DNA of 37,189 bases from a virus, in IMG/VR virus record IMGVR_UViG_3300009161_000012, positions 1 to 37,189 of that record; one strand, 5' to 3'. Position 1 is the stretch's first letter, and each line of letters opens with the position of its first letter. The notes under the pieces were generated by a model. It searched no databases. It was not told the DNA's origin and saw only the letters and a list, made by a program, of their open reading frames with translations. Both the position numbers and the translations under genes were made by a program. This document shows positions 21,176-30,791 of this stretch, in pieces.

Positions 21176-22075
21176 TTAACCTAAACCTTTTCCAAAGAAT
21201 CCACTGGTAAACCCGCCACCAGCAGCAGAACCAAGACCACCAAGCAAACCGCCAATCATTGCTCCTTGAGCCTGAGCATTAGCCCCGGCAACCTGTGCCT
21301 GAGAACCATAAATAGCCGTATTATAGCTTCCAAGATTCTTTTGATTCTGCATAGCCAAGTTCAATCCCGCGTTGTAGTCCACAGCACGCGGCCCAATGGC
21401 CTGAGAACCCAATTGCTGGGCCATACCCATCTGTTGAGCACCATAGCCTAGGGCACCAGATTGACGCCCAAGAATGGCTTGGAATGGGTCTGCACTAATA
21501 GACCGATTCATGCCAAAAGCCATCTGACCAGCCTGTGCAGCCTCCGCACGACGCCGAGCAAGGATGTCCTCACGCCCCAAAATCTCAGAAGCAATGGTAG
21601 ATTGATCGCCTACGCGACCACGCGCAAGCCCGCCCTCTCGTGCCGCCTGTTGCGCCCCACGCATTTGCTCAGGCGTAACTCGACCAGAAGCCGCATAGGC
21701 AGTTTCCGCCGCTTGTTGGCTCAACTCAGCCATGCGCGTAGAATAGGGGTCAGCAGCACGCATTGCAGCCGTTGCACGCCCGCCATACTTCTCCACGTCA
21801 CCAATGTCTGCCTGACGTTGAGCAGCAAGCGTCTCACGCTCCAATGCAGCAGATTGACGGGTGGTCGCCTCCTGCAAGCCTAGCAATCCGCCCTGATAGG
21901 TCTGCAGGTCAGCTAGATTGAGCGCAGCATATTGAGGCCGAAGCTGCTTCTCAACGTCCAGCATCTTCTGCTGCAACGCCGGATCAGACATCATATCAGC
22001 CGTCTTACGATATTCATCCGCCGCGCTAATCGGGGTCGGTGCGGGTGGTGGAGTTGGAGTTTTAACGGATGCCAT
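21176..22075 (-). CDS. Probable internal virion / core protein
   Basis: This 299-residue protein has a Pro-rich N-terminus (TPTPPPAPTP), a long Ala/Gln/Arg-rich helical middle (about 20-190), and a Gly-rich hydrophobic C-terminal tail (about 265-299, MIGGLLGGLGSAAGGGF). The last part could insert in membranes. The composition resembles the smallest of the three podovirus ejection proteins. Its start overlaps the 118-residue gene upstream by 14 bp. There are no Cys residues. Role inferred from architecture and order. Confidence 0.6.
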   Translation of the reverse strand: MASVKTPTPPPAPTPISAADEYRKTADMMSDPALQQKMLDVEKQLRPQYAALNLADLQTYQGGLLGLQEATTRQSAALERETLAAQRQADIGDVEKYGGRATAAMRAADPYSTRMAELSQQAAETAYAASGRVTPEQMRGAQQAAREGGLARGRVGDQSTIASEILGREDILARRRAEAAQAGQMAFGMNRSISADPFQAILGRQSGALGYGAQQMGMAQQLGSQAIGPRAVDYNAGLNLAMQNQKNLGSYNTAIYGSQAQVAGANAQAQGAMIGGLLGGLGSAAGGGFTSGFFGKGLG

Positions 22076-22418
22076 ATTCTTTGATGCTTAGTTTAGCACA
22101 GAGCAGACTCGTTGGATAGGCCCTAAACCTATCATTGCAGCCTTTATTACGCATCCATCCTAAGAATGGCAAGTAGTAGGGTGCTTTGCTGACAAACCAG
22201 CTTAAAGCGTCCTTACCAGCGGCGTAATGCACATACCAACAGTCGGGGTGTTCTGGATGCCAATCCGACTCCCCAACGTCCTTCCTCACTGGCTTTGCTA
22301 AAAGAAGCCTATCTGGAGTGCTGAAAACATACCCTTGGCATAGATAGAACCCCAAATCCTGCTCAAAATCCCATCCCTTAGATTGGTAATAGTCTTTAGC
22401 TTGCTTAATAGGGTTCAA
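22062..22418 (-). CDS. Conserved small virion-region protein
   Basis: This 118-residue protein is rich in Trp, Tyr and Cys, with WHPEHPDCWYVHYAAG (about 53-68) as its most distinctive segment and LPFLGWMRNKG following. I have a general recollection of similar proteins between tail and ejection genes, but no assigned function. It overlaps both neighbours by a few bases (ATGA with the upstream fibre-like gene). A role in virion maturation, acetyltransfer or host interaction cannot be told from the sequence. Confidence 0.6.
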   Translation of the reverse strand: MNPIKQAKDYYQSKGWDFEQDLGFYLCQGYVFSTPDRLLLAKPVRKDVGESDWHPEHPDCWYVHYAAGKDALSWFVSKAPYYLPFLGWMRNKGCNDRFRAYPTSLLCAKLSIKEYGIR

Positions 22419-22903
22419 ACTGGTGTCATCGTAACCTTAAACTCAGAGCCGTCAATAGTAACAAGAAGGTCTCCGCTATTAAACCCAAAGCTAATAGCGT
22501 TAGGAGAAACAGACCCAGTTTTTAATTCAACGGTACGACTAGATGCTGTGCCAGAACGTATGATTTGATTGGTAAACGTAGCGTTTCCAACAAACGTGGA
22601 CGTTCCGGTAGTGGATAAAGTGCCCGTTACGGCGAGATTGCTTGATGTGCTAATGGCTCCCGTAGCCGTTAGCGTTCCACCCACGGTCAAATTGCTAGAA
22701 CTATCCCAATTTGGATAGCCTGTCGATAGTTTAGTGGGTGTAATTCCTCCGTTTTTTACAATGATTGCTCCCGATGAAAGATCGGTTGTAACCCCGTCAA
22801 CGGCACCAGAGGTGAAGGTTGAGCTGTCAACAAGATTGCCCAGCTTGGTAGACGTAACTTGTTCAGCGGCGGTGAAGGTGTAACCTTTTAATAGGATTGG
22901 CAT
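22415..22903 (-). CDS. Short fibre-like protein
   Basis: This 162-residue protein is Thr/Ser/Gly-rich with many short beta repeats (LTVGGTLTATGAI, LAVTGTLSTTGTS), typical of trimeric fibre shafts. Its N-terminus (LLKGYTFTAAEQVTSTKL) resembles that of the tailspike encoded just upstream ([13 protein letters not shown]), suggesting that both attach to the same tail site. It could be a second, minor fibre or a head-decoration fibre. It lies 39 bp after the tailspike stop. Confidence 0.65.
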   Translation of the reverse strand: MPILLKGYTFTAAEQVTSTKLGNLVDSSTFTSGAVDGVTTDLSSGAIIVKNGGITPTKLSTGYPNWDSSSNLTVGGTLTATGAISTSSNLAVTGTLSTTGTSTFVGNATFTNQIIRSGTASSRTVELKTGSVSPNAISFGFNSGDLLVTIDGSEFKVTMTPV

Positions 22904-22942
22904 GGTTTATTGTATCACAGATTGCGAGGCATTTTGAGATAA

Positions 22943-25489
22943 TTAAGTTGTCTGAATGTCATTATCCGCCGTACGCCCACCGGATGAAATGTATGTAACG
23001 GTCATTGATGTATTGCTGCTTGGAGCTTTAACATTACCCTGTGCGCGAATCATAACAGCATTTGTATCTGCGTAGATGTCGGTCGTTGGCCCACGAAATG
23101 CATTCCCGTAGATTGAGACTGCAATGCAGCTTAAACTGCTTGGGCCGTTGGCGAGGTAGATGCCATAAGTCGTTGCGCCATAAATCATATTTCCTGTAAA
23201 GGCCGACTCAAAGCAACGCTCCAAATAGACAGTGTATGTGCCACCGTCGCAAATAAAGTAGCACCCAGAGACGAGAACATTTGCTGCGTTGGAGGCCCAC
23301 AACGCTGCACTGCCGCTGCCACGGGCGTCGATGTGCGTTGAATTCATGATGAGCTGAGTGCTACGCAGCCCACTTGCCGTGCCTGTGTTTGATCCGGGAC
23401 CTGTGGCCTGAAAGACCGTGCCCACCGAGTTATTTGCCGCACCAATTAACGTGAAATTTGTGGTTCCAGATGTCTCGATCTGATACCACGAACCAGTCAC
23501 AAAAGAACCAGCCGTCAAAATAGATGCATCATTAGATGCATAATATACCCCAAATTTAACTTGGATTATAAAGCAACCTGTCACAAAAAGACCTTCCTGA
23601 TAACTCGGACAGTAGATGCCATATTCCCATGCAAAGAATGAACAGTTTGTGATGGCTAGGTTTACCGTAAATCCAAAAAGTTCAATCCCTTTTCCGGTTC
23701 CATTACTGCCCGAGGTCGTTCCGCGAAATACGCAGTCACTAATAACACCATTGTTGGCGGCTGTCACCAGCAAGCACTTTGCCCATGAAGCAACGGTGCC
23801 ATAATCAAACACCACATTGTGCACATAAAGCTGCTTCTGCTCGTGGCTTGACGTGGTGGGCGATCCAATGGTCTCTATGGCCGTAGAGTTGGCTACACTG
23901 CAACTGATACGCAAATCCCGAAACTCATGATTTGCAAAGCTTGCGCTTGATGTAGCCTTCAAAAAGCCGTTAGCCCCTGCCGCAGAGATACGAGAAGATT
24001 GACCATCGCCAATAATAACCAATGGTCTAGAATTTGAGATAACCAATCTTGTATTTAATATATATATCCCGCTAGGAACATAAACAACAGCACCAAGAGT
24101 TGCAGCTTGTTGAGCAGTGATTGCGGCTAAAAATGCTGCATAATCATCAGTTGAATTGTTTCCGACTGCACCAAAATCCTTAACATTAAATACGTCTCCT
24201 TCACGCGCAGCAAAACTGCGAAGAGAAGACCCAGTGGCACTAGGCTTTGATGTTGCAGCACTAATGTCCCCAAGTGAAAGAGTGATTGCTGGGGTTGTGG
24301 TTGCATTGGCTACGGTTCCAGAAACACCGTTTGCGGTAGTAACCGAAACCGATGTAACAGTACCAGAACCACCAGTGGGTGTGGCCCAAGTTCCATCTCC
24401 ACGCCAAAATGTTGATGCACTAGCAGATGTTCCCGAGTTTAAGTTTGTTACAGGCAAATTGCCTGTAACCTGAGAAGCTAAACTAACCCCACTAAGTGTT
24501 CCTCCCAGCGTTAAGCTTCCAGTAGAAGTAACGGTTCCGGTAAGCGAAATTCCATTAACTGTTCCAGTGCCGGAAACACTCGTTACGGTTCCACCACCAG
24601 TAGGAGTAGTCCAAGTTCCATCTGCCCTAAGAAAATTGCTTGCTCCACCACCAGATGCTGGAGCAAGTCCTTTTAGCGTAGAACTAAAAGCATTAAGGAG
24701 TGCAGTAGCTTGAGTGGATGTTAAGTCCTCTGGAGAGCCAGTTCCTGCGGTTGTACGACCCTTAAATGTTGATGTCGCTACATCTGCTAGTTTTGCATTG
24801 CTTACAACACCAGATGCAATAGTTGTGGCGTTTCCAACGCTAGTAACATCTCCGGTTAAATTTGCATTAGTAGTTACAGTTGCCGCATTGCCCGTCGTTG
24901 AGCCAGATGAGCCGCTAACATTGCCAGTGAGATTTGCCGTAATTGTCCCGGCAGAGAAGTTTCCAGATGCATCGCGAGCGACAATCGCAGAGGCAGTATT
25001 TGCCGATGTTGCCGTGGTTGCACTATTGGAAACCTTTGAGGCTGTTGAAATCGTTGCAAGTTTAGTGTCCACAATGGCCGCACTTGCGTTAATATCGGCG
25101 TTTACTATAACTCCTGCTGCAATGGATGTTACAAACGATCCATTTCCACTACCCGTCACGTCGCCCGTTAGAGAGATTGTCTGATCGCCAGTATTGCTGC
25201 CGCTAAGTGATAAACCACTATCTTTAATTAGCTTTCCGGTTGTTCCGTTAAAGAATACAACTTTGTCATTAACGGAAGATGAAGGTCCAACTACATCTCC
25301 ACCACCGCCACTACCAGTAGAGTTAATGGTGATTCCATTAGACCCACGGCTAATAGTGACGTTGGTTCCAGCGACAAGATTAACCTTGGCATCATCAACC
25401 ATCTTGTTGAGACGCAAAGCCGTATCCTTCTCAGAGGCCCAATCTGCCTTAGAATCGCTAAACGTATAACCTTTAGTGATGTCTGACAT
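22943..25489 (-). CDS. Tailspike with pectate-lyase-type beta-helix
   Basis: This 848-residue protein has an N-terminal KGYTF attachment segment and a long fibre-like Gly/Thr/Ser-rich region (about 50-425) with repeats such as GTVTSVS and [11 protein letters not shown]. From about 433 it reads [14 protein letters not shown], the usual entry to a pectate-lyase-3/right-handed beta-helix domain, continuing to the end. Such spikes bind and cut host surface polysaccharide. Around residues 656-708 a Gly/Thr-rich module, also found in the tail connector protein, interrupts the helix. Its start overlaps the nozzle gene stop (TAATG). Confidence 0.85.
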   Translation of the reverse strand: MSDITKGYTFSDSKADWASEKDTALRLNKMVDDAKVNLVAGTNVTISRGSNGITINSTGSGGGGDVVGPSSSVNDKVVFFNGTTGKLIKDSGLSLSGSNTGDQTISLTGDVTGSGNGSFVTSIAAGVIVNADINASAAIVDTKLATISTASKVSNSATTATSANTASAIVARDASGNFSAGTITANLTGNVSGSSGSTTGNAATVTTNANLTGDVTSVGNATTIASGVVSNAKLADVATSTFKGRTTAGTGSPEDLTSTQATALLNAFSSTLKGLAPASGGGASNFLRADGTWTTPTGGGTVTSVSGTGTVNGISLTGTVTSTGSLTLGGTLSGVSLASQVTGNLPVTNLNSGTSASASTFWRGDGTWATPTGGSGTVTSVSVTTANGVSGTVANATTTPAITLSLGDISAATSKPSATGSSLRSFAAREGDVFNVKDFGAVGNNSTDDYAAFLAAITAQQAATLGAVVYVPSGIYILNTRLVISNSRPLVIIGDGQSSRISAAGANGFLKATSSASFANHEFRDLRISCSVANSTAIETIGSPTTSSHEQKQLYVHNVVFDYGTVASWAKCLLVTAANNGVISDCVFRGTTSGSNGTGKGIELFGFTVNLAITNCSFFAWEYGIYCPSYQEGLFVTGCFIIQVKFGVYYASNDASILTAGSFVTGSWYQIETSGTTNFTLIGAANNSVGTVFQATGPGSNTGTASGLRSTQLIMNSTHIDARGSGSAALWASNAANVLVSGCYFICDGGTYTVYLERCFESAFTGNMIYGATTYGIYLANGPSSLSCIAVSIYGNAFRGPTTDIYADTNAVMIRAQGNVKAPSSNTSMTVTYISSGGRTADNDIQTT
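23365..23522 (-). other. Inserted GSF...GTGTA-type module in the tailspike
   Basis: The encoded segment reads [16 protein letters not shown], then [15 protein letters not shown], then [13 protein letters not shown]. It aligns residue by residue with residues 66-115 of the protein at 31455-32234 (AGSFVIGYTYTILTIG, WTSIGASSATIGV, FVATGVGSGTGTA). The beta-helix pattern resumes after it, so it looks like a discrete insertion. Confidence 0.7.
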
Positions 25490-27663
25490 TATTCAGCAGA
25501 GATAGTCCCACCATTTTGCAACGCACTAGAAATCTTGATAGATCGAATTTTTGGTCTTCCAGATGTAGGTGTAATGGTTAATTGACCACCATATCCTCGT
25601 TTATTGCCTAGTCTTCCACGCAGAGACAAGTCTTCTCCAGATGCCAAACTACTACCATAAATGCTAGAAATATCACTTAAATCAACGATTGAATCTGGAT
25701 TTTCAATCTCTAGCGATAGAAGAGCATCAGACTGCACGTTCGTGGCACTTTCAACATGAAGTTCATAACTGTTGAATCTCTTCCTATCCATTGTTGAGTA
25801 GGTGTATTGGCGAGTAGTCAAAATTGAGTTTATGTTCTGATATGCGGGAGATGTACCAATCCCAAGACAAAGATAGTCTTGATAGTCATTTTGTCCATTA
25901 TTAACAACCTCGTCAATCATGTGAATGCCGCCATCCTTGCTAATAACGTGAAGTCGATTGGTTGAACCAGCTCCAGACCTAACAAACCCAATAATATTCC
26001 ACTTATCACTATTAATTGTGTCAATAGACTCCCATCCTTTATTAAGGAAATTATAGACTAAAATAGTATTATTCACCGTAGAACTATCTAATGGAACAGC
26101 TAGATAGTAACGATTATTGTGATAGATACCAACGCAATTGGCAGCATACAATTTATTTATCCGAGACATTATTGGATTAATAGCCTCTGACAATGGAACG
26201 GTTGCACCACGCAAATTGTAAAGTTGATCGAAATCTACGGCATAAACTCCATTGTCAGATAGGAAGAAAATCTGATTTCCAACCTGAACAATTGACTTGC
26301 GAGCAACAGCCCCAACTTCACGGGTGATTTCCTGTACAGAACTATTTCCCAAATCTGCACCAACGCCACGAATCAAATGAATGGAATTACGAGCAAAAAC
26401 AACTAGAGAGTCCTCTGCAAATGGCTGTAATCCAACAATATAATCTGCACCACCAGATGCAATTTTGAACTGATTTAGAATCTGGTCGTAGGTTTGACCG
26501 TCTAGGATATCTGAAGCAATAAGCTCATCCTTAACATTTCTAGACGTAATAATTGGACTTGAAGATGTTCCCGCCATTGTGTAATTAAATGGCATCCACA
26601 AGCGACGCTGGTGATGGATTGCCCAAGGCGGGGCTGGCATATGCGTAAATCCAAGACCAATTGACTGACGTTTACCAACAGAAATAGTCGCACCAGCAAT
26701 GTCTTTAGCATCTGCCTTAAATAGAAATGTGGTAGCCGTAACCTCGTAAACTCTATATTCTGTAAGTGGATTTAGATCGGTATCTCCACCATTGCTCAAC
26801 ATCACCAAGTCTCCGGACTCAATTAAATGTCCAGATTCCGTCACTGTAACAATGCCATTAGAAATAGCAGTGTTTCCTGCTGTGTCATAAACCAGCGGTT
26901 GAGTGTAAACACCACGATTAACAAGTTCAAATGAATTATTTATAGTAGCCGATGAAACTACCCATCCGCTCTCGTTGCTACCCGTATTAGTGTAATGAAT
27001 CTCAGTGTCAGTAACACTGCTAACTACAAACGTACCATTAGGATTAGTTCCCGTGTAACCAGTAATTCCAGAAACAACAATTGTGTCGCTTTTCTGGATG
27101 TTGTGATTGCTTGCAAGGGTGATGACAACTTCGTTCGACTGACGAACTATTGAAACAGTTGTCGGAATAAAACCGTGCCACACAAATGCAACTTGACCAT
27201 CACGGAATATGATTAGATTATCAAATGCTTGTAACACCGTGCAGCTAGAATCCACCGTATAGCCAGTGGGATAGCTGATAGTTGTGGCAACAAGCGTAGA
27301 AGTGTTTACAAATTTAGCAGAGCTATTGGTCGCCAAGACAACATACTCAGAAGATTGGCTGTTTGGATCAGAATATATTCCGGTTCCATAAATTGCATTA
27401 ACCGCACCATCATTCAAATTGAATGGAAGATTTATAGGAAGAACTGGTGCACCGGCTCCAGATGTAATCGTGGCAAAGACGTTGCGATAGCCCTTGCGTG
27501 TTTGCCAAGAGCCATCCAAGTCCATCCGACCATTTTGGCTTACGGCAACTTCACCCGCTTTAAGCTGGTCAGGACGAAGACGTTGATTGAGACTGGCAAA
27601 AGCCGTGTCTCCATCGTCAATTAGCTGACTATCAAGCCGACCGAATGAGGCATATCTTGGCAT
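25489..27663 (-). CDS. Tail tubular / nozzle (stabilisation) protein
   Basis: This 724-residue protein contains [20 protein letters not shown] at about 28-47, a segment characteristic of podovirus tail nozzle or stabilisation proteins, followed by a beta-propeller-like series of strands. Residues about 172-226 and 270-318 look like two copies of a common virion module (a hydrophobic strand, then [10 protein letters not shown] or [10 protein letters not shown], then a T/F-x-F/Y strand). It plugs the tail tube below the connector. It is followed immediately by the tailspike gene, which attaches around it. Confidence 0.8.
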   Translation of the reverse strand: MPRYASFGRLDSQLIDDGDTAFASLNQRLRPDQLKAGEVAVSQNGRMDLDGSWQTRKGYRNVFATITSGAGAPVLPINLPFNLNDGAVNAIYGTGIYSDPNSQSSEYVVLATNSSAKFVNTSTLVATTISYPTGYTVDSSCTVLQAFDNLIIFRDGQVAFVWHGFIPTTVSIVRQSNEVVITLASNHNIQKSDTIVVSGITGYTGTNPNGTFVVSSVTDTEIHYTNTGSNESGWVVSSATINNSFELVNRGVYTQPLVYDTAGNTAISNGIVTVTESGHLIESGDLVMLSNGGDTDLNPLTEYRVYEVTATTFLFKADAKDIAGATISVGKRQSIGLGFTHMPAPPWAIHHQRRLWMPFNYTMAGTSSSPIITSRNVKDELIASDILDGQTYDQILNQFKIASGGADYIVGLQPFAEDSLVVFARNSIHLIRGVGADLGNSSVQEITREVGAVARKSIVQVGNQIFFLSDNGVYAVDFDQLYNLRGATVPLSEAINPIMSRINKLYAANCVGIYHNNRYYLAVPLDSSTVNNTILVYNFLNKGWESIDTINSDKWNIIGFVRSGAGSTNRLHVISKDGGIHMIDEVVNNGQNDYQDYLCLGIGTSPAYQNINSILTTRQYTYSTMDRKRFNSYELHVESATNVQSDALLSLEIENPDSIVDLSDISSIYGSSLASGEDLSLRGRLGNKRGYGGQLTITPTSGRPKIRSIKISSALQNGGTISAE

Positions 27664-27681
27664 CGCGTCATTCTACCACCC

Positions 27682-27825
27682 TTAGCGAACAGTTTTGCGT
27701 GCGTAATGAACACCTTTAATGGTGCCCTTGTTCTCTGCCGCGTAAAAGACTTGTTTGGCCTTCTTTGGGCCATACTCAGACTTCATGGCGGCAAAGATTG
27801 CCTTACCCTTTTTAGTGAGTGGCAT
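27682..27825 (-). CDS. MPLTKKGK-type conserved small phage protein
   Basis: This 47-residue basic protein begins MPLTKKGKAIFAAMKSEYG and contains KKAKQVFYAAENKGTIKGV. I recognise this pattern from very many tailed-phage genomes, where it is a short conserved protein of unknown function near structural genes. The ATG overlaps the stop of the preceding gene (TAATG at 27823-27827). The mass of Lys residues suggests nucleic-acid or virion binding. Confidence 0.75.
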   Translation of the reverse strand: MPLTKKGKAIFAAMKSEYGPKKAKQVFYAAENKGTIKGVHYARKTVR

Positions 27826-27971
27826 TACTTGCAGGACTTGCGGTTGGTGCAGCCATTTCCAGACATCTTACCGCCCTTGCCATATTCCATCTCACGCTCA
27901 CGCTTGCCTTCGTTGCGTTCGTGCTTCATCATTTGCTTCTTAGACTTGTACTTCTCGTTAGGTTTGCTCAT
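27825..27971 (-). CDS. Small, highly basic protein
   Basis: This 48-residue protein is extremely Lys/Arg/Glu-rich (KYKSKKQMMKHERNEGKRER), with two Cys near the C-terminus (NGCTNRKSCK). It sits 9 bp after the gene at 27981 and overlaps the MPLTKKGK gene. Its charge suggests nucleic-acid binding or a virion role. Too short for family assignment. Confidence 0.6.
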   Translation of the reverse strand: MSKPNEKYKSKKQMMKHERNEGKREREMEYGKGGKMSGNGCTNRKSCK

Positions 27972-27980
27972 GGCTTAATT

Positions 27981-28223
27981 TTAACATCCCCATGCGCGCC
28001 TGCTCCAATAGTTGGCGGATAGCTTATTGTCTGTGCCCTTGATACCACCAGACCTAGCGCAGTAGGACGCCTTATGAGCGGCAGAAGACTTTTTAATAGT
28101 CATATTGGCATCACCAAAACGAACTACTTTTGACTTACCATCCTGACAAGCGCGAACAACCGACTTCTTACCGCCATGAACATCTCGTCGGGGCTTATTA
28201 CACGGAAGATTACGAGGGTTCAT
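27981..28223 (-). CDS. MNPRNLPCNKPRR-type conserved small phage protein
   Basis: This 80-residue basic protein begins MNPRNLPCNKPRR and contains KSVVRACQDGKSKVVRFGDANM, then IKKSSAAHKASYCARSGG, then LSANYWSRRAWGC. This is a pattern I know from podovirus and other phage genomes as a conserved small structural-region protein of unknown function, with several Cys that may bind metal. I use the ATG at 28223; an in-frame upstream start would add 22 residues that overlap the previous gene. Well supported by composition and packing. Confidence 0.78.
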   Translation of the reverse strand: MNPRNLPCNKPRRDVHGGKKSVVRACQDGKSKVVRFGDANMTIKKSSAAHKASYCARSGGIKGTDNKLSANYWSRRAWGC

Positions 28224-28392
28224 TCTTATTGTTGCGATAGCGCGCAATGATTGAGTAGATACCAGCGGTAACGGCCAGCAGTGAGGCAATGATTCGCAAT
28301 GCCCAATCTAGCTGTTCCTGCCAAGCGGCAATGGAAGATGATGCGCTAACTACGGCAAGAATGTCGCTAAAAGAATTTCTGGAATAGTTCAT
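28210..28392 (-). CDS. Single-span membrane protein, possible lysis accessory
   Basis: This 60-residue protein has a polar N-terminus, a hydrophobic helix (about 30-52, ALRIIASLLAVTAGIYSII), and a basic C-terminus (ARYRNNKN), so the C-terminus is likely cytoplasmic. It overlaps the preceding 3TM-like gene by 4 bp and the following gene by 14 bp. Context next to a holin-like gene suggests a second holin, antiholin or spanin-related protein, but no diagnostic motif is present. Confidence 0.6.
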   Translation of the reverse strand: MNYSRNSFSDILAVVSASSSIAAWQEQLDWALRIIASLLAVTAGIYSIIARYRNNKNEPS

Positions 28393-28850
28393 TTTACATT
28401 CCTAATTGCCATTTTGTATTCCGTCCTCACTCCAAACCAATATCCCACGGAAATAGAGAACATCCCAAATGTAGACGTAATAATGAAGTTCATTAGTTCT
28501 GGCTGTTCATTGCGATAGCAAACTGATAGCACAGTGGAGCTAACCCAAAGAGCCAAGGTGAGGCCGGGACGAAACAACGAAATGATGTCCGTTACAATGC
28601 TAGAACTTGGACGAAGAGCAGCCTGAGCATCAATAGCCTTTCCAAATAGAACTCCATTCGTTTCTTCCGTTGTCTGGCGTAGATTGATGTCTGCTTTCTG
28701 TAGGTCAATTTGAGACACAACTTTAAGCTCCTCCATCTTCATCGCGTGATTATCCTTCGCCTCTTTCATGGAGAGCCATTTCTGGAAAATGGCCCCCCCA
28801 AGTCCTAAGACGCCACCTAACGGACCAGCCAGTAATGTTGAAAGGTCCAT
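28389..28850 (-). CDS. Holin-like membrane protein (3TM/GTA-type)
   Basis: This 153-residue protein has an N-terminal Gly/Leu hydrophobic segment (about 6-22), a polar helical middle (about 27-80, MKEAKDNHAMKMEELKVV), then LFRPGLTLALWVSSTVLSV (about 91-110) and FGMFSISVGYWFGVRTEYK (about 128-146). The FRP...(W)FG.R pattern near the C-terminus matches a group of phage 3TM holins. It would control membrane permeabilisation at lysis. Assignment is by topology and motif memory, not search. Confidence 0.65.
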   Translation of the reverse strand: MDLSTLLAGPLGGVLGLGGAIFQKWLSMKEAKDNHAMKMEELKVVSQIDLQKADINLRQTTEETNGVLFGKAIDAQAALRPSSSIVTDIISLFRPGLTLALWVSSTVLSVCYRNEQPELMNFIITSTFGMFSISVGYWFGVRTEYKMAIRNVK

Positions 28851-28945
28851 AAGTGATCGTATTTTATGCTTTATTGCCCGATTATGGGGTTAATGACTAT
28901 TTCGCTATCTATTAGGAGGCCCATTAAACACCCATTCCTTGCGTT

Positions 28946-29116
28946 TTAAGACACTTTATCCGCGAACTCGACCACTTTGTCGTCTTTTGGTTCTTTTGGC
29001 TGAATTTCGGCTAGAATCTGTTCCGCGCACTTCTTGAGCAAATCATGCTCGTCGGCGGTTAGGCCAGCACGACGGCTGGCGTTATAGAGGTTGTTTAGAG
29101 CTTGAATTGTAGGCAT
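28946..29116 (-). CDS. Small helical hypothetical protein
   Basis: This 56-residue protein (MPTIQALNNLYNASRRAGL onward) is predicted helical, with Ala/Leu/Glu heptads and a charged Lys/Glu/Asp tail (KEPKDDKVVEF). It resembles short conserved phage proteins near lysis genes, but I cannot assign a role. It starts 67 bp after the stop of the small membrane gene upstream. Frame quality and codon use are consistent with a real gene. Confidence 0.55.
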   Translation of the reverse strand: MPTIQALNNLYNASRRAGLTADEHDLLKKCAEQILAEIQPKEPKDDKVVEFADKVS

Positions 29117-29183
29117 CCGAGAAATGGTTAATCTGTAAATTAAGAAGTCAACTGTTAAGAATCCAAATTCAGACTAAATTAGT

Positions 29184-29330
29184 CTACTTTTTATTAAACA
29201 AATCAAATAGACTCTTGGCCTTCTCCTCTAAAACTGACACCCGTAAATCTAGTTTGCTTAGTACAATTATTAGCGTAATCATACCCAGAAAAATAGGCCA
29301 ACCTTTAACAAGGATTTCAATTGCATCCAT
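29184..29330 (-). CDS. Single-span membrane protein with short coiled-coil tail
   Basis: This 48-residue protein (MDAIEILVKGWPIFLGM onward) has one membrane helix (about 10-25) followed by a polar helix with heptad spacing (KLDLRVSVLEEKAKSLFDLF). This topology is common among small lysis-cluster proteins such as spanin-like or holin accessory proteins. It begins 1 bp after the stop of the tiny gene upstream. Likely real; function inferred only from topology and neighbours. Confidence 0.6.
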   Translation of the reverse strand: MDAIEILVKGWPIFLGMITLIIVLSKLDLRVSVLEEKAKSLFDLFNKK

Positions 29331-29331
29331 G

Positions 29332-29409
29332 TTAAAGGCTACCGGACGCAAGGGTTAGCACTAACCCAAGCGCAAGCACCCCAAGAAACAATGAGCGTTG
29401 TAGGCTCAC
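29332..29409 (-). CDS. Possible 25-residue membrane micropeptide
   Basis: A GTG at 29407-29409 opens a 25-codon frame (about 6-23 hydrophobic: LFLGVLALGLVLTLAS) ending 1 bp before the next ATG, and it begins 4 bp after the stop of the gene at 29414. The tight packing on both sides is the main support. There is no lipobox Cys. It may be a signal-peptide-like membrane peptide, or a chance frame. Confidence 0.35.
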   Translation of the reverse strand: MSLQRSLFLGVLALGLVLTLASGSL

Positions 29410-29413
29410 TAAA

Positions 29414-29671
29414 TTATTTCGTTACAAGAGCAAACCCCGCATTGACGGCGAGCACGCCGGCAAACGTCGCGTCATCAGTCCACGCGGCACATTGCTCTGC
29501 CGTCGCAGGCACAAGGCCCACAGGCATGATTTCCACGTCCTGAGCGTCGAGGAGGTGGCAGTCGGCTACGGCGGTTGGCGACGTGTAGTTGATATAGCGG
29601 ATTTCAAACTGAGTTCCGACTTTAGGGGCTTTTGGAGACCCAATTGTGTAAGGTGCGATTGGAATAGTCAT
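29414..29671 (-). CDS. Small virion-region hypothetical protein
   Basis: This 85-residue protein is beta-rich (FEIRYINYTSPTAVAD) with a Thr/Ala-rich C-terminal part, and has two Cys. It follows the fibre gene at 29684 by 12 bp and may be a fibre accessory or chaperone-like small protein. No motif identifies it. Moderate support from packing and codon use. Confidence 0.6.
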   Translation of the reverse strand: MTIPIAPYTIGSPKAPKVGTQFEIRYINYTSPTAVADCHLLDAQDVEIMPVGLVPATAEQCAAWTDDATFAGVLAVNAGFALVTK

Positions 29672-29683
29672 GGGTGTGTGAGA

Positions 29684-30790
29684 TTAAACGGAGGTGATGG
29701 TTTCGTAAGCGATAGCTCCACCGACGCGGAGCTTGTTGAGCGTGGTGTCGAAGTAGATCGCGCCTTTAACGTAGGCGGGAGCGGCTGCGGTAGTGGCTTG
29801 CTTTGGGAAAATAACGCCCGAGAAGGTTGCGGATGTGCTCGAAATCTCAAGTTGACCCGTTGGCGTGTAAGCGTTTCCGATTGTTTTGCCCGAGTCTACG
29901 CATATCTGAAAAACACCAACATCCGGTGCCATCCGCACAACCATTGGCGCGGCATATCTTGCTGTAAATGTGGCTCCACTAACGGATGCACCAGCGGTCA
30001 GACCCAGCCGATCAAGGCTGTTGTCGATCTGCAAGAGACTCATGCCATAGGTGCCGCTTGCATTTACCGAGTATCCCGCCCCAACTGCCGTCACCGCGCC
30101 CCCAAAATAGCTCGCCGCGCTACCGGTGTTGCCTGCCGAGATGCCGCCCGCGATAACTAGCGCACCTGCGCCGGAGGAGCCTGCGGTGGAGGAGTTAAAG
30201 GTAACGTCTCCGGTTGAGTGGGCGACCGAGAGTCCTTTGTTGGAGCTATTGAAAACTTGGGCCGCATAATTATTGCGCGATTGCATAAGTGGGCCGGTTG
30301 CGTTGACGGTTAAATAACCAAAGCACGACCCGTTCAGATATGGCGCAATAATTCCGCCATTCGCATCATTTACATCTATGCTGGTTTGGGTCCAACTAGT
30401 CGCTGATGCCGTTGCAAAACCAAATGCATTTTGCGCTCCGTTTCCAGTTTTTACCGAATTGAAAACGTCTCCCGAGACAATCTTGCCGCCGCCGATTGCC
30501 ACGTTGGTCGCAGTGGTGCCGTTGCCGACGGTGACTGCGCCGACCGTTGCAGACGATGCCGAGAGCGTGTCAGGGAAATTGACTTTGTTCGTGCCGACCA
30601 GACCCGAGGTGAGCGTCAAATTAGTCGCGGCGGGGGAGGTGAGGGAGGGCGTCGTTACGCTGGTGAGAAACGCTGGAGCAGCGGCATTCAGCTTGCGCGT
30701 GCCGTTCGTCGTTCCATCAATAGCAATGAAGTCATCACTTGCTGTTAGTGACGCTGCGGTTGGAAGGTCTTTGATTCGAATGTCGGCCAT
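29684..30790 (-). CDS. Tail fibre-like protein
   Basis: This 368-residue protein begins MADIRIKDLPTAASLTASDD, a start I know from phage tail fibre and receptor-binding proteins (a short attachment domain, residues 1-35). It is then Thr/Ser/Gly-rich with repeated short strands (for example LTLTSGLVGTNKVNF), consistent with a trimeric beta fibre. The C-terminal 60 residues (KGAIYFDTTLNKLRVGG) look like the conserved end of such fibres. It sits 1 bp after the stop of the 106-residue gene upstream. Likely host recognition. Confidence 0.75.
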   Translation of the reverse strand: MADIRIKDLPTAASLTASDDFIAIDGTTNGTRKLNAAAPAFLTSVTTPSLTSPAATNLTLTSGLVGTNKVNFPDTLSASSATVGAVTVGNGTTATNVAIGGGKIVSGDVFNSVKTGNGAQNAFGFATASATSWTQTSIDVNDANGGIIAPYLNGSCFGYLTVNATGPLMQSRNNYAAQVFNSSNKGLSVAHSTGDVTFNSSTAGSSGAGALVIAGGISAGNTGSAASYFGGAVTAVGAGYSVNASGTYGMSLLQIDNSLDRLGLTAGASVSGATFTARYAAPMVVRMAPDVGVFQICVDSGKTIGNAYTPTGQLEISSTSATFSGVIFPKQATTAAAPAYVKGAIYFDTTLNKLRVGGAIAYETITSV

Positions 30791-30791
30791 A

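Noticed and set aside
24714-25184. Long plus-strand frames opposite the tailspike (also 24156-24473, 30378-30809)
   Set aside because: Shadows of Gly/Thr/Ser-rich repeat coding on the other strand; no starts or operon context.
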